A stretch of 64,000 nucleotides of DNA from Anniella stebbinsi (Eukaryota; Chordata; Lepidosauria; Squamata; Anniellidae): assembly GCA_029215795.1 (NCBI GenBank), contig JARDYH010000003.1, positions 90,056,609-90,120,608 of the forward strand, given 5' to 3'. Both the position numbers and the translations under genes were made by a program. The notes under the pieces were generated by a model. That model did no database searches, had not been told where the DNA came from, and saw nothing but the letters and a program-made list of their open reading frames with translations. Of this stretch, positions 10,506-20,755 are shown in pieces. Positions within the stretch are counted from its first letter, which is position 1. The number at the start of each line of letters is the position of its first letter.

Positions 10506-11398
10506 ATCAGGCCATATGGCATTCCGTGGCACCTAGCACCAGGAAAGCATATAACAAAACAGGTAGGGAGTTTCGGGATTTCTGTGCCACTTTTAATTTA
10601 CAGGATTTGTGGCCAATTCCAGTAGATCATATTCTGCAATTTTGTGTGGCGCAGCATAAAAACGGGTTAGCTGCACATACGATAGCTAGTAAACTAGCTG
10701 CTTTGGCCTTTTTGGCTAAAATTCGTGGGGTTGTGGATTCTACAGTGGATGATAGGGTAAAGCGCACCATAAGAGGCTTGAGTAGACTCTTCCCTAGAGC
10801 ACCGGATTCAAAGGCTCCCCTATCTCCCGACATTCGAATAGGTTTGAGAATGTCATGGTCAGGACTATGTTCTTCGCCTTACGAGGCTCATCTTTTTCAC
10901 GCTGCTGCCTTAACGGCCTTTTTCGGAGCTTTGAGGATCTCCGAATTAGTGCCACTCTCTAAGAACAACAGGTCCGGCAGGGCTTTGCAGTATGATGGTT
11001 TGAGTTTTCTGGATGTAAGGATTAACATTAGGTCACGGCGGTCTAAAACTGATCAGAAAGGGCAGGGGGTGGACATTGCTATTTTTCCCGCACCATTGGA
11101 GGAGTTATGCCCAGTTCATGCATTGCAGACATTCCTCATCCTACGGGGGAATGCAGCAGGAGTTTTATTTTGCCATGTGGATGGTTCACCATTAACTAAG
11201 TACCAGTTCTGGTCGGTGACCAAGCGTGCATTGGGGCGGTTAGGTGTCCCGACAGATCAATTTGGGACACATTCCTTTCGAATCGGTGCCACATCAATGG
11301 CAGCCAGTGTCGGTTTCTCTCCCACACAGATTCAGGTGGTGGGGAGATGGCGGACATCAGTGTATAAAACTTACATTAGAAAACTGCCACCTAGGTAG
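10481..11398 (+). CDS. Tyrosine recombinase of the Ngaro-type element
   Basis: An uninterrupted 305-residue frame starting at ATG 10481. The N-terminal core-binding part (about 1-110) has the helical SAM-like pattern STRKAYNKTGREF...FCATFNL. The catalytic part carries Arg152 in ALRISEL (codon 10934-10936), a candidate Lys189, His264-x-x-Arg267 (11270-11281), Trp290 in GRWR at the His/Trp position, and Tyr298 in YKTYIR (11372-11374) as nucleophile. In this retroelement class the recombinase joins the cDNA to the chromosome through a circular intermediate. The length is normal for the family, no stop or frameshift is present, and every expected catalytic residue is seen. It overlaps the end of the RT frame by 25 bases. 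Confidence 0.92.
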   Translation: MGNWRAEVDQAIWHSVAPSTRKAYNKTGREFRDFCATFNLQDLWPIPVDHILQFCVAQHKNGLAAHTIASKLAALAFLAKIRGVVDSTVDDRVKRTIRGLSRLFPRAPDSKAPLSPDIRIGLRMSWSGLCSSPYEAHLFHAAALTAFFGALRISELVPLSKNNRSGRALQYDGLSFLDVRINIRSRRSKTDQKGQGVDIAIFPAPLEELCPVHALQTFLILRGNAAGVLFCHVDGSPLTKYQFWSVTKRALGRLGVPTDQFGTHSFRIGATSMAASVGFSPTQIQVVGRWRTSVYKTYIRKLPPR

Positions 11399-12061
11399 TC
11401 AGTTTGTTCCCATGTTTGATTTTAGATTCCTGGAGAAGGCAGACTCCAGTGAGCGTGATCATCTGTGGACACAGTATGGTCTTCTGGGCCACCCGGCGGG
11501 CGTCTTGTTCTAATTTCAGATCTCAGATGGGGCTGAGCCACTGTGCCTCCATTCATTGGTTGGGCAGGCGCGGCATGCAGTGGGAGCGCCTTCTTCCCAC
11601 ATTATTCCACCAGCGTGTGAGTCTTTCCCCCCCTCATATCCTGATTATTCATCTGGGGGGGAAACGACCTGGGCTTGCTGAAAGGCAAGGCCCTGATTTT
11701 ACAAGCGATTGCCGATTTCAGAACGATCCAGCAGCGTTGGCCCGACGTGCTCATTATGTGGTCCTGCTTGTTGCCCAGGCTTGCCTGGAGAGAGGGTAGC
11801 GACCCTCTTGCGTTGGAGCAAGCTCGCAGGAAAGTAAATTCAGAAATCTTTCAGGAGCTAAGCAAATATGGGGATGTTAGTATACGACTTCCTGACATTC
11901 TGCGTTCTCGGAGGGAGCTGTACCGACAAGACGGTGTTCACTTGTCAGACTGTGGTAATGACTTATTTTTGACAGAACTGCAAAAGTGTTTGCGGGAAGT
12001 ATTAGAGGCCAGTTGGGGGGGCGTGACTAATCAAGTAGCTTGTCAGTCCCCATGGTGGTAG
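11395..12061 (+). pseudogene. SGNH-hydrolase-like passenger protein (one-base frameshift)
   Basis: Read in two frames. The first (to about 11690) holds block I as IICGHSMVFWA, with the nucleophile Ser codon at 11473-11475, and block III as IIHLGG. The second frame (from about 11655) continues LLKGKALILQAI, and ends with block V DGVHLSDCGND, where Asp is 11930-11932 and His 11939-11941. The break coincides with a run of seven G at 11655-11661; a run of six would keep the Asn-Asp of block III in frame. Family members have GDS in block I; here it is GHS, with the Ser retained. Ngaro elements are known to carry such hydrolase-like frames, whose role is unresolved. The frame opens at 11395 after a stop at 11392-11394, and its first ATG (11476) comes after the nucleophile, so its start is unclear. 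Terminates at TAG 12059-12061. Confidence 0.78.
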
Positions 12062-12455
12062 GTATGGGCATCCTTAGGGCTTTTTACAATTGGTGAACAT
12101 TCTCAGGCTCCGTCGAGGTGATGGGTAATACCTGAGGCCTACATCTGGGAGTCCTGCGGCACCAGTTCATGGGATAAGGTTTACCTTTGAGGCCAACCCT
12201 ACTCACCGACTTGGAGCCGTGCGGCATGGGAATGGTGACAACGGAAGGCCTCCCTACCCCATATGGGGAAGACCACGGGGTGGCAATGGATTGGCGCCAC
12301 CACGAGGATAGAGAATGGTTCGCCCAATCTTAAGATTTGGCCTGAGGAGGCCAAGAGTGAGGAGGCCCGCTTAGGTTTTCACCCTTTGCAGATCTTTAAT
12401 AAAAGTGGCCCAATTTTAAACCCAACTACTTTGTCTCAACTCTTTATTTACACCC
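12062..12455 (+). promoter_or_regulatory. 3' terminal region of the Ngaro-type element with polyadenylation signal
   Basis: Non-coding. The string GGTAATACCTGAGG at about 12126, the CGGAAGGCCTCCCTAC block at about 12242-12257, and CTTTGCAGATCTTTAATAAA before 12404 are shared with 17850-18133. AATAAA is at 12398-12403. In this class the region would contain the 3' half of the split direct repeats; I could not define the A and B units by eye. Confidence 0.65.
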
Positions 12456-15055
12456 TAAACTTTGCAATTATTGTTGGGCGTTTTCATGACACAGGGAAGT
12501 TGTGCTATCCCAAGTGAGCCAGCACTGCAGGAGTTTCTGAAGCTCTCTTGTTCCATGTTCCTCTTCTGCAGGGGGTTAAGTAAGTTTATGGTCACACTTA
12601 CTGCACAGTGACCCTCCTTGTATGATGGTAAAGGAGCATGCCTTTCCCCTCTTCCACACACAGAGAATATAACGTGTTAAGCAGGCACCCCCAACAAGAG
12701 TCCCATTCACACATAAACTGAAATTACACTATATTTAATGGGAGAAGAAGTTGACGAGGAAAGGACAGTGTGTGTTGTGTGTGTGTGGCAGGGAGGGGTG
12801 ATCCACACAACACACTAAGCCATAATGTTTAGCCCCAAATGCTTAATCACCGTGGGTTAGCATGTCATCTGAACAGGGTCATATACTTGTAGTGGAGCTC
12901 TGTTTGTGGAACTTCAACCTGAAGGAGGCTTGCTAAGTTCAGCTTTTCACAGTCAGCAGGGGGAAAGCCACGAAAAACTGCTTTTGCAGTGTCCATTTTG
13001 GGCTGAGCTCAGTGTTTTATTTGTGCCGTTGCACACTTTTAAACTTAAGAACTATCTTCGACATTTCTACCTTAAGAACAACAGGGAATTAGAAACAGCA
13101 AACTTTTGTTCATGGTGTTTTTATTAGCATTACTGTTTAGTTATCATGGTGGTTGGGTGGAAGGGGAAAACTGTCTTGAATTGTTTTTGCTGCCTAAAAA
13201 TATGCAGGGTAAATAAAAGAAGGGAAGGCTGAAGATGTTCACTGCCTTTGTATTGGATTATGTCGATTTTTCCCAATCAAAGCAGTAAAATATATTTTAA
13301 AAAAACACCCTGCAACCAAAATGACTCAGCCAAAGCTGTTCTATTTTCGCTGCAATAGCCTGAAGTAGCCTGGCACAGGCAAGTTTTGATACTCCATTTC
13401 TTATTGTAGAACGGAGGCAGCAGGGGGTGGAGGGGCTGGGGAGAGATTTCTACTGAAATCCACTCAGCCACAACTCCTCCAATCAAATATCATATAATAT
13501 TTATGGAGTTATGCAAGTTTAAAGCTATATGTTATGCAAATTGAATTGTCATCATCCAATCTTCTCTAGCTGTTTATGATGAGACAGCGTCCTGTTGAAA
13601 ACGCGGTGTGTAAAATCGCTATGAAATCTGCCATGCGCTGTTAAAGCACCTACATTGGACATTTCCCTTCCCTTGAGGATTAATTCTTTGAGACAAAGCA
13701 TCCCTGACTTCCTTAGCAAAGTATTCTTTAAAAGAAGTATCCGTCTCAAACACTACAAAGGGGAAAAAAAACACTAAAATGCTGAGTGGGACCCATTTTC
13801 ACTGCAGAGAGTAATGTATCATACTGTGTTTAAAAATACCATGAGGACCAGAGAGGTCCTAATTTTAATTTGGTACCAGATCCTTTTCCCACACTAAGCC
13901 ATTTGGCAAAGGATCTAGGGAGTTTGCCTTGATGTATTAAAAGACTATGTCCCAGAAGAAGAAGAAGGAAAAAGGGGGTGGGGGAATCAAAGAAAAGCAG
14001 AGCTGTAAAAGTGTGCATACAGTATAAACTCAAGATATATTTAAACCTACATTACAGAAAGACAACTAGCAGCCATGGGTACTAAAGAAAAATCAGAAAT
14101 CAGGACAGGGCTACAATGAAAGTATCAGTGGCTGCCCTTTTCCTCCTATTTTAATATCTAATTCCAAGGATCAGCCCTATGCACTTCAGGCATATAAGCC
14201 AGGACATTGTCCAAGGTCTCTTTCAGTGACTCCTTCGCAGTATGAAAAGCAGGTGTTTTGGCAGAACCTTCACCTTCTTATACACCTCTGCTGCTCATTA
14301 GAAGACAAAGGCTGTAGGCTCTTTCTTACTTTCTGCTGGGGGGGGCGTGTGTGTGAAGAGCAACAAAGAATACGTCAGAAGAGCAGTAGAGATGAATAAA
14401 AGGAGAAGGCAAAAGGCTATTTGTTAGTCGCATCAGTGAGGGGAAATAATCCTTTGTTGTGTTACTGGGCATGGTTGCCTCAGTGGAACCAATGTCCCAG
14501 TCCTTTAGCTCCGGCTCAATTCAAAATATATGGCCTCTGGGTTTTTAAAAAAATGTTGCTGTACTTCTGCAGAGCTAATAGCAGCGTTGGAACGGGGAGG
14601 CAATTTAGGGGAAATGCAATGGGGGGAAAGGGCTACATTTCTCCTCCCCCAGCAGCTCTGCTCCATTCAGATTCTGAGCCTGCTCTTCAGTTGAGGTTGT
14701 CTTTAAAGACTGTGATTGGATCTCCTCTATTATGCTTGGTTGGAATGGCTTAAGGATTTGACAACACCATTTAAGGACAGTTAGTGGTGTTAGCGATAGG
14801 ATACTTTGTTCCTCATTCTTTTTAAGTGTTTGTTCTTTTAAGATTCAGTGTTAAGCTCCTCCTTAACACTGAATCTCTGTCCCCAAATCATCACCGTTGA
14901 TAATGGATTGTTTAACGGATAGGCACAGGACAAGGAACTGAGTCCAGGTTGAAACGTGTTTTTGATATTAGAGATCCCCTTGTAGCAGGAAGCTGACTTC
15001 TTTGTTGTTGTTACTTCTAAAGTAGTATGCTCATTATTGGCTCTCGCTGTAAAGG
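12456..15055. other. Non-coding, one MITE-like fragment
   Basis: No gene supported. About 12795-12885 contains CCACACAACACACTAAGCCA and CATAATGTTTAGC; the same strings occur at 23410-23570, indicating a shared dispersed element. An inverted pair of AGTGTTAAG-type segments lies near 14848-14872. The remainder is not recognised. Confidence 0.35.
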
Positions 15056-15064
15056 AACTGGGCT

Positions 15065-15465
15065 TCTTGTGGCCCTCCAGATGTTCTGGCCTACAACATG
15101 GTGTTGAACCTCTAAAGGTTGTATTCTATTTCAGAGATGCTCTTAGATGCCGCATTCCAGTGGTGGGCGGGACCAAAGGAAAAGGGGGTGGGGTAAAGGG
15201 GTAGGTCTTAAAACTCTTACTGCCCGTAACTAAAGCCTTAGAAGAGGCATTTCAGACTTTTAGAGTCTGCACACTGCACAAAAGCCAAGAAAACAGCATC
15301 AGTGACTGCAGGAAAGAGAAAGAGGATATGGCCATTTGGGTACCCAGGCCTGAGGTTCCACATCCCATCAACCTTGGACTGCTGACCCAATGGCAAGGGG
15401 TGATGGGAGTTATGAGCCAAAATATCTGGAGGGACACAACTTGCCCACCTCTACTCTCTATAATG
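15065..15465. mobile_element. hAT-type MITE fragments
   Basis: Contains two pieces. 15065-15120 and 15340-15460 match a palindromic family with strings such as GGCCCTCCAGATGTT and ATCTGGAGGG..CTTGCCCACC. 15125-15265 matches the family seen at 18485-18600, 42840-43090, 45575-45745 and 52285-52480 (CATTCCAGTGGTGGG..GGGACCAAAGG). The pieces appear nested or adjacent; target duplications were not defined. Confidence 0.5.
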
Positions 15466-15991
15466 ATTCTTCCCCATCAACAACATCTTCATCACCAAAA
15501 TCTCAAGAGATTAACCAGACCAAACTTGCTAATAGCTCTTCTGTATGGGGAACATTCAACAGACGCCACAAAGTACACTGGAAATGAATCTTGCCTCCAT
15601 AATCCCTTAAAAGTAACATAGCGAAGAGTGAAGGGTAGAACTTTTGAATGCCCATGGCTAGAAACAAATACTAATAATCTACAATCCACATGCATTTTCA
15701 ATTAAGCTCCCAAATCGAACATCTGGACATGATCTCCATTGATTAGAGATGTACGCATCATGTTGGATTTGTCTCATGTCCCTTCAAAATTCCTACAGTT
15801 GTCTCATTTAAGGTGGCCTCTTCCTAATTTACCTAGAACTCTATATAAAACTATATTTTAACAAAATTATGGAAATCTCTTAATTTTAATATGCAAATTA
15901 AGTTCTTGAGTACTTGGTGTGTGTCTACCTTTGCAAATACTTTTCTTGGGCCACCGCTTCGGAATTAAGGGAGGAAGGGAGAGATACTCAC

Positions 15992-16091
15992 TGAAACGAC
16001 GTTCACAAAATCGTCATCGGACAAAGTTTCGAGCATCTCAACGACGGACGTCCGGATCAACTTCAGCGTCAATCCACTGACACTGCCGCTC
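15992..16091 (-). CDS. CACNA2D1: CACNA2D1 exon (VWA domain, MIDAS to helix 1)
   Basis: A 100-bp exon on the minus strand. The acceptor reads CTAATTTGTAG before it and the donor GTGAGTAT after it. The first base completes the codon begun in the preceding exon (19424-19474). It then encodes 33 residues beginning [15 protein letters not shown] and ending [13 protein letters not shown], ending in phase 0. This matches the start of the von Willebrand A domain of the alpha-2/delta-1 subunit, an extracellular auxiliary subunit that promotes surface trafficking of high-voltage-activated calcium channels through its metal-ion-dependent adhesion site (MIDAS). The serines of the D-x-S-G-S motif are here and the Asp is in the preceding exon. 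IRTS and SDDDFVN favour paralogue 1 over 2, 3 or 4. The following exon was not found in 1-15991. Confidence 0.93.
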
Positions 16092-16192
16092 CTACAAATT
16101 AGGTTTTTTTAAAAAGCGAAACGTTCCGTCAATACAAAGGTAGCAGCTTAGGCTTTACACAAGAGCTCACATTTGATTCTGTATACACCAAG

Positions 16193-16455
16193 GCAGGGGT
16201 GGGGACCTTCTGGTCTGCAGGCCAAATGCAGTTGTCCAGGCATCTCAGTTCAGACCTCTGGACTCACTCCAAGCCCCTGCCCCCATTCTGGGTTACTCAG
16301 AGGAGGCTTATCTCTCATGTCAGTGCAGCAGTGAATCCATTCTGGGTTTCGGTCTGAATTAGTCAGAACTTAAAGGAGCTTTGCACCTTGGATAGATCCT
16401 TTAGAATTCTGACTGAAACCCAGAGCGGATTCACTGCCCCATTGATGCTGGGTGC
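16193..16455. mobile_element. Adjacent hAT-type MITE fragments
   Basis: 16193-16290 begins with GCAGGGGTGGGGACC, a Charlie-like hAT terminus. 16325-16450 is a copy of the 199-bp element at 22691-22889: it shares AGTCAGAA, CACCTTGGATA, TCCTTTAGAATTCTGACTGAAACC and TTCACTGCCCC. Both are incomplete. Confidence 0.5.
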
Positions 16456-16459
16456 ATTT

Positions 16460-17450
16460 ACTCCACCCTGCTCTGCCTACCAACTAAAAAATGATGGAGG
16501 AACCTTGGACAAGTTGAGGAAGGAGAATGCCTGGACGAAAACGTCATTTTCTTCCTCTTTTGTACTGAGCTATAAGGTAAGGCCTCGTCCAGATGGTTGC
16601 TCATTCTTCACACACACTCCCCAGCACTGTGGAATTGTATCCTAGGGAAGTGGTTGCATGTCACCGTGATAGCAAGCACTACTGCCAAGTAAAAACTTTA
16701 TATTCTCATAGTCCTTAGCAATGGAGTGTGGGGGGGTGGGGCATTTGGCTATATTTTAATGACTAGCTCTTCCTGTTTTATATGAATCCTATTTTTCTTG
16801 TGTTGCTTTCTTTGCCTTCAGCTATTGTTCATGTTGAGGGCAATTTTCTGTTAGCAGAAAAACAGTTTACAAATTTTAAAAAAACAAATTACACATTCTG
16901 ATCAACATGCTCACAAACATGTCCGTTTCCCAATGCAGACATATTCGTCGGCTTTTAGAAGCATTAATTGCGATATGCGCCATGGAGACGAAGTACAACT
17001 GAACAGAGCTTTTCGCATCCAGTACAAAACAATATCTGAGGGATTCCACAATGCCCTTCTTCACTCATTTCTTGGCACCAGCCGTAATAAACGAAGATCC
17101 AACTAAGCAGCTTTCAGCAAGTGCCACCCCCAGATTTTCAGAGATCAAACCTCTGATTCTAACAAGAACGTTCAAAAGCAATATACAGCTTCCTCGATGA
17201 GAGATGGCTGCACCACATTTATCATGGCACCGTGCAATATTTTTTCATTAGCCCCTGCAGAATGAAAAACATCTGGTGGAAAACCAAAATGGCAAATCGC
17301 TATTTCTGCTTCCAAAACGAAAGAAAGAAATAGTAATACTACTAATAAAATGCCATTTTAACCTGCAAGGTTTACTTATCTAGCTTTCTGATTGTTTTCT
17401 TTCTCATTCAAAAGGTCTTTTAAACACATGCGGAGGGAAGTACAATTCTG
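16460..17450. other. Non-coding intronic sequence
   Basis: Lies within the 3.3-kb CACNA2D1 intron between 16092 and 19423. No coding or repeat feature recognised apart from short homopolymers. Confidence 0.4.
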
Positions 17451-17454
17451 CCAC

Positions 17455-18180
17455 ACCCGGCGTAGCCTGGGCGGGGGGGAGGCCTTTGTGGGGGGGGTGG
17501 CGAGATGTGTACGCTCGCTATTGGCAAGCCACGCATGGCGCCACTGGGCGGGGAGGGGTTTAATAACCCACAAAAGGGTCCTTACCCCTCTCCGCCTCCT
17601 CTTTGTTTGCGCGGCTCCCTCCCTCTCTCCCTCCCTATAGGCAGTGGTGAGCTTGTTGGTCGCCTTTTCTTGGGGCAGAGTAGGAATTTTTTACTCATGT
17701 TTACTCATGAGTTTTTCCGCCTACTCCACAGTATAAGACAGATGGGAGTATTAAATAGGTTAATTGGTTTTTGCTTAATTTGGTCACATTTGAGATAGGC
17801 AGGAGTGGGATTTAAACTGGTGAGCATTCAATGGCACTGTTTTAGTGACTGGTAATACCTGAGGCTCCCAGCTTTGAGCCCCGTGGCCTAGCTGGTGAGA
17901 TAAGGGTTACCTCTGAGGCTAACTCTTCTCACCTACCCAGAGCCATGCGGCCTGGGGGGAGGTGACACCGGAAGGCCTCCCTACTCCAAAAGGGGTGGGA
18001 CTGTGGGGGGGCAATAGCCCAACACCAATCCACAGGCCAGGAATGACTCGCCCGATTCAGGGAAGGGCCGGGTAACTGGCCCCTACTGGATGCCCTATAG
18101 GTTGCACACACACCTTTGCAGATGTTTAATAAATGTAGCCCTATTTAAACCCAACCTACATGTGTCGTCTCATCATTTAC
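17455..18180 (+). mobile_element. Short internally deleted relative of the Ngaro-type element
   Basis: The left 130 bp (GGGCGGGGGGAGGCCTTTG.., GCTCGCTATTGGC, TGGGCGGGGAGG) align with 6040-6150 of the large element. The right 350 bp (GGTAATACCTGAGG, ATGCGGCC, GGAAGGCCTCCCTACTCC, CCTTTGCAGATGTTTAATAAA) align with 12126-12450. No gag, RT, recombinase or hydrolase sequence lies between. AATAAA is at 18128-18133. It therefore looks like a non-autonomous derivative, or a related small family, using the same termini, about 5 kb downstream of the full element and in the same orientation. Sequence divergence between the two is substantial, so it is not a recent deletion of the neighbour. Confidence 0.75.
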
Positions 18181-18463
18181 CCACCTCCACTCCACAAAAC
18201 ACTGGACGCATGAAACAGACCCTGTTGAGTAGGGTATAACTATTGTATGAGTGATACTTAAAGAGAGCTGGAAAGGAGACGACAATTCAGTGATGCTCAA
18301 GTGGATTGAGAGCTTTGGAATTCAATTCCAAGTCCACAGAAGAGCTCCCCTCCCTAAGGATTCCAAACTGCTCTCATTAATTCACCAACAAATATGTTGC
18401 TTTGGTCCTGTTATTTCTTCTGTATTTCATTGCATACGCTGGCATGGGGGTGGGTGGAGAGGG

Positions 18464-18600
18464 GAGGGGTTGAACCGCTTTCAGCTTGAGGGCCAAATTC
18501 CATTTCAAAGAAGTTCTAAGGGGCCGCATTCTGGTGAAGGGTGTGGCCAAAGGCAAAAGGGGTGGAGCCAAAGACATATTTTATCTTAAAGCTATTATTC
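18464..18600 (+). mobile_element. hAT-type (Charlie-like) MITE fragment
   Basis: Shares GAGGGCCAAATTCCATTTC, GCATTCTGGTGAAGGGTG and AGGCAAAAGGGGTGG with the copies at 42836-43150 and 52125-52592. Truncated on the right near 18600. Confidence 0.5.
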
Positions 18601-18861
18601 CTAGTACATAAACCTGAAGCATAGGATCAAAATACACATTACGCAGCCTCCAAGACTACAGGAAATGGGTGGGTGTTGCTTAAACCTTTTCATTCTTCAT
18701 TTTGTACTCAGTGCCTCACTGTCTATTGCACCATTCTTGGAAGTGGGGTGTAGTACCCCGACCTTTTCTCCTTATGGGGCAAAAAGCAGATTGAAAACAA
18801 TTTTGAGTGGGAAGACCCTTCTTTTCGCTTGTCATTCCTTCCCTGAATCTCAGAGCCTTAG

Positions 18862-19133
18862 GTCTTCTCTAAATGAGCGATTTATAGCACACGCGTGACT
18901 GGCCACTCATGGAGGTTTGCAGGTCGATTGCATGACATTGTCAACAGCCAGGACATCTCCTGCATTATCCCTCCTTTATTCCCTTGTCAAAAAACACGGC
19001 TTAAAAAAAAATACTACAAAATCAGCCTCTCATAAAGGTGGTGTTGTGGTATAATTCTGCCACTAGATGGCACTGTTTTATTGAGTTGAATGGAGGGGGC
19101 AGAGACAGGAAGTATTCAATCCAAATCATGTGG
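18862..19133 (+). repeat. Dispersed repeat, copy 1 of a pair
   Basis: Matches 60350-60603 in order and orientation: CTTCTCTAAATGAGC, TGGCCACTCATGGA, CATGACAT, CCAGGACATCT, a short A-rich gap, then CACTAGATGGCACTGT against CTCTAGATGACACTGT, and CAATCCAAATCATGTGG against CAATTCAATGTGG. No open frame and no clear terminal inverted repeat seen. Family not recognised. Confidence 0.6.
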
Positions 19134-19423
19134 CCGCCACCCATGGCCACCCATGTAAATGAGACAACTATAATCCCAGAATGAAAACGGAAGAACAAAG
19201 CAACAGGTTGGGCTTTCTAAAAAAAAAAAAAAAAGAAATGCTGAGATGTTGACAAAAAGAATAATATCAATCTTTTGTTGTTTGACAAGGTCATAAAGTA
19301 AACTGGATTTGTTTGCATTGAAAAGCATTTTCTGTAGTAGTTCTTTTGACCCTTTTTTATACTGAGAAGATCAACAGTTTCCTACTCTCCTATACGAATA
19401 TGGCCTCAACTTTTGGCACTTAC

Positions 19424-19474
19424 GCATCAACTAGAATCAGCATGTCTTTGGGAGATGCAGCTCCTTGAATGTAC
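19424..19474 (-). CDS. CACNA2D1: CACNA2D1 exon (start of VWA domain)
   Basis: A 51-bp minus-strand exon bordered by TTTTCAG and GTAAGTGCC. Its first base completes Trp from the preceding exon; it then encodes YIQGAASPKDMLILVD and ends with two bases of the next codon. This is the beta-strand leading into the MIDAS Asp of the alpha-2/delta-1 VWA domain. The codon split across this junction reads GC|G (Ala), giving D-A-S-G-S where the mammalian protein has D-V-S-G-S. The metal-binding D-x-S-x-S positions are kept. Intron to the next exon is 3,332 bp. Confidence 0.92.
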
Positions 19475-20404
19475 CTGAAAACAAAAAAAGAGAGGCAGAA
19501 AGGTATGAAACACTGAACATTTTTAAAGCCCTGTGCTGGTGTTTGATCTACAGAACTTCCGATGTCGAAAAAGCAGATATTGCTGAATCAAAGAGCCCTC
19601 CTACTGCATCCCAGCAGGCAACATAAGCAAATACTTATTTTCTCTTTAGCATTTCTCCTTCTGGCTAACCCGTGGGTCAGACAGCAGCAGGAAAATCGGA
19701 AGGTGTTTAGATACACTATTTATTTATTTATTTTCAAACTTTTCCAACACAAAAGGCAGAAAGTGTTTGATAAAGAGATGCTTGTGTCAAGTTCACAGGG
19801 TGACTCATTCCAACAGCTCACCTCCAGCAAAATAAACCACCACTACAAAGCCACATGTGTATACATAGGACTGAACTAGGTGTGATACAGAAGATTCCTG
19901 ATTACAGATCTGCTGTTGATTTTGTTTGGTTGTTTGCTTGCTTGCTTTGTTTACTAATTAACAGCCCCATAGGGCTGCTTTGAAGATTGGGAAAGCAGCA
20001 TTCTACGAAGGGTGTTTAACCCTGTTCTCCTGTGTCTTTTCTCTAATCTAAACTATCTGCACTCCCCACAGAGCAGCTAACAGAAGGTTTGGGGTGGAGG
20101 AAATTTAAAGAACACACTCCCTCTCCCAGAGCACCATTTTCCAAAGTCGGAGCAGCCTCATGTGCCTGCTAATTAACAAAACCCCAAAACACAGAAGATC
20201 TGAGACGATCTCCACGGTCACGTTTGGTTGAGCTCTGATTCGGTTCTCTTTCATACACACACCAAAATTATTGCAAGCTCCCCTCCATATAAATACTGTT
20301 CTCCGGAGTAAAAAAAAAACTTGTTTGAGTTTTAAGACGTCTAAATGAAACTAACAAAAGTTTTACCAAGCAGGACACCTTAAAAACGCTACTTTATATA
20401 GGCA

Positions 20405-20500
20405 TGTGTTGGACTACAATTCCCGCCACCACCAGCCAACATTTCCTTTGCCAGCCATGCTGTCTAAGGATGATGGGACCTGTAGTCTGACACATGTGAG
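20405..20500. mobile_element. Palindromic hAT-type MITE fragment
   Basis: Inverted arms GTGTTGGACTACAATTCCCGCC and GGGACCTGTAGTCTGACACATG surround GCCAGCCATGCTG. The arrangement matches 61895-62015. It lies in the 1.2-kb intron between the 70-bp and 51-bp CACNA2D1 exons, with the next exon about 0.2 kb to the right. Confidence 0.5.
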
Positions 20501-20685
20501 CTTACAAACAAGCATTTTAAAATGAAAGACAATTGTATTTGAAGCTATCTGGAACAATTTTAAAAGAAAATGTGAAGTTACTGTGATTCGTGCTTTTCAA
20601 AAACGGTGGGAAAGAGAAAAAGAATAAATGACATGCTACATAAATATGTGGGTAATTTCATCTTGATCATAACTGTGAATCTTAC

Positions 20686-20755
20686 CAGGGTCTTCTACGG
20701 ACATCATACAGATCTATCTTGTTCTGAGTTCGACTTTTGTCCACCCATGGAGATG
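20686..20755 (-). CDS. CACNA2D1: CACNA2D1 exon (pre-VWA segment)
   Basis: A 70-bp minus-strand exon between acceptor TTCTTTCAG and donor GTAAGATTC. Two bases complete Ala from the previous exon, 22 codons read [20 protein letters not shown] and RP, and two bases begin Trp. This is the conserved link between the VWA-N segment and the VWA domain of alpha-2/delta-1. Phases match exactly with the exons at 33775-33906 and 19424-19474. Confidence 0.93.

Larger units (their letters stand above)
6035..12455 (+). mobile_element. Ngaro-type tyrosine-recombinase retrotransposon
   Basis: About 6.4 kb carrying, in order, a GC-rich leader, gag, RT-RNase H, tyrosine recombinase and an SGNH-hydrolase-like frame, then a 3' region with AATAAA. 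This order, with a recombinase in place of a DDE integrase, no methyltransferase and a hydrolase passenger, is the known layout of Ngaro elements within the DIRS order. Ends are estimated by comparing with the short relative at 17455-18180, whose first about 130 bp and last about 350 bp match. Such elements have split direct repeats and no target-site duplication, so the exact ends are uncertain by tens of bases. It lies antisense in sequence inferred to be a CACNA2D1 intron. RT and hydrolase are broken, gag and recombinase are open, suggesting moderate age. Confidence 0.88.
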
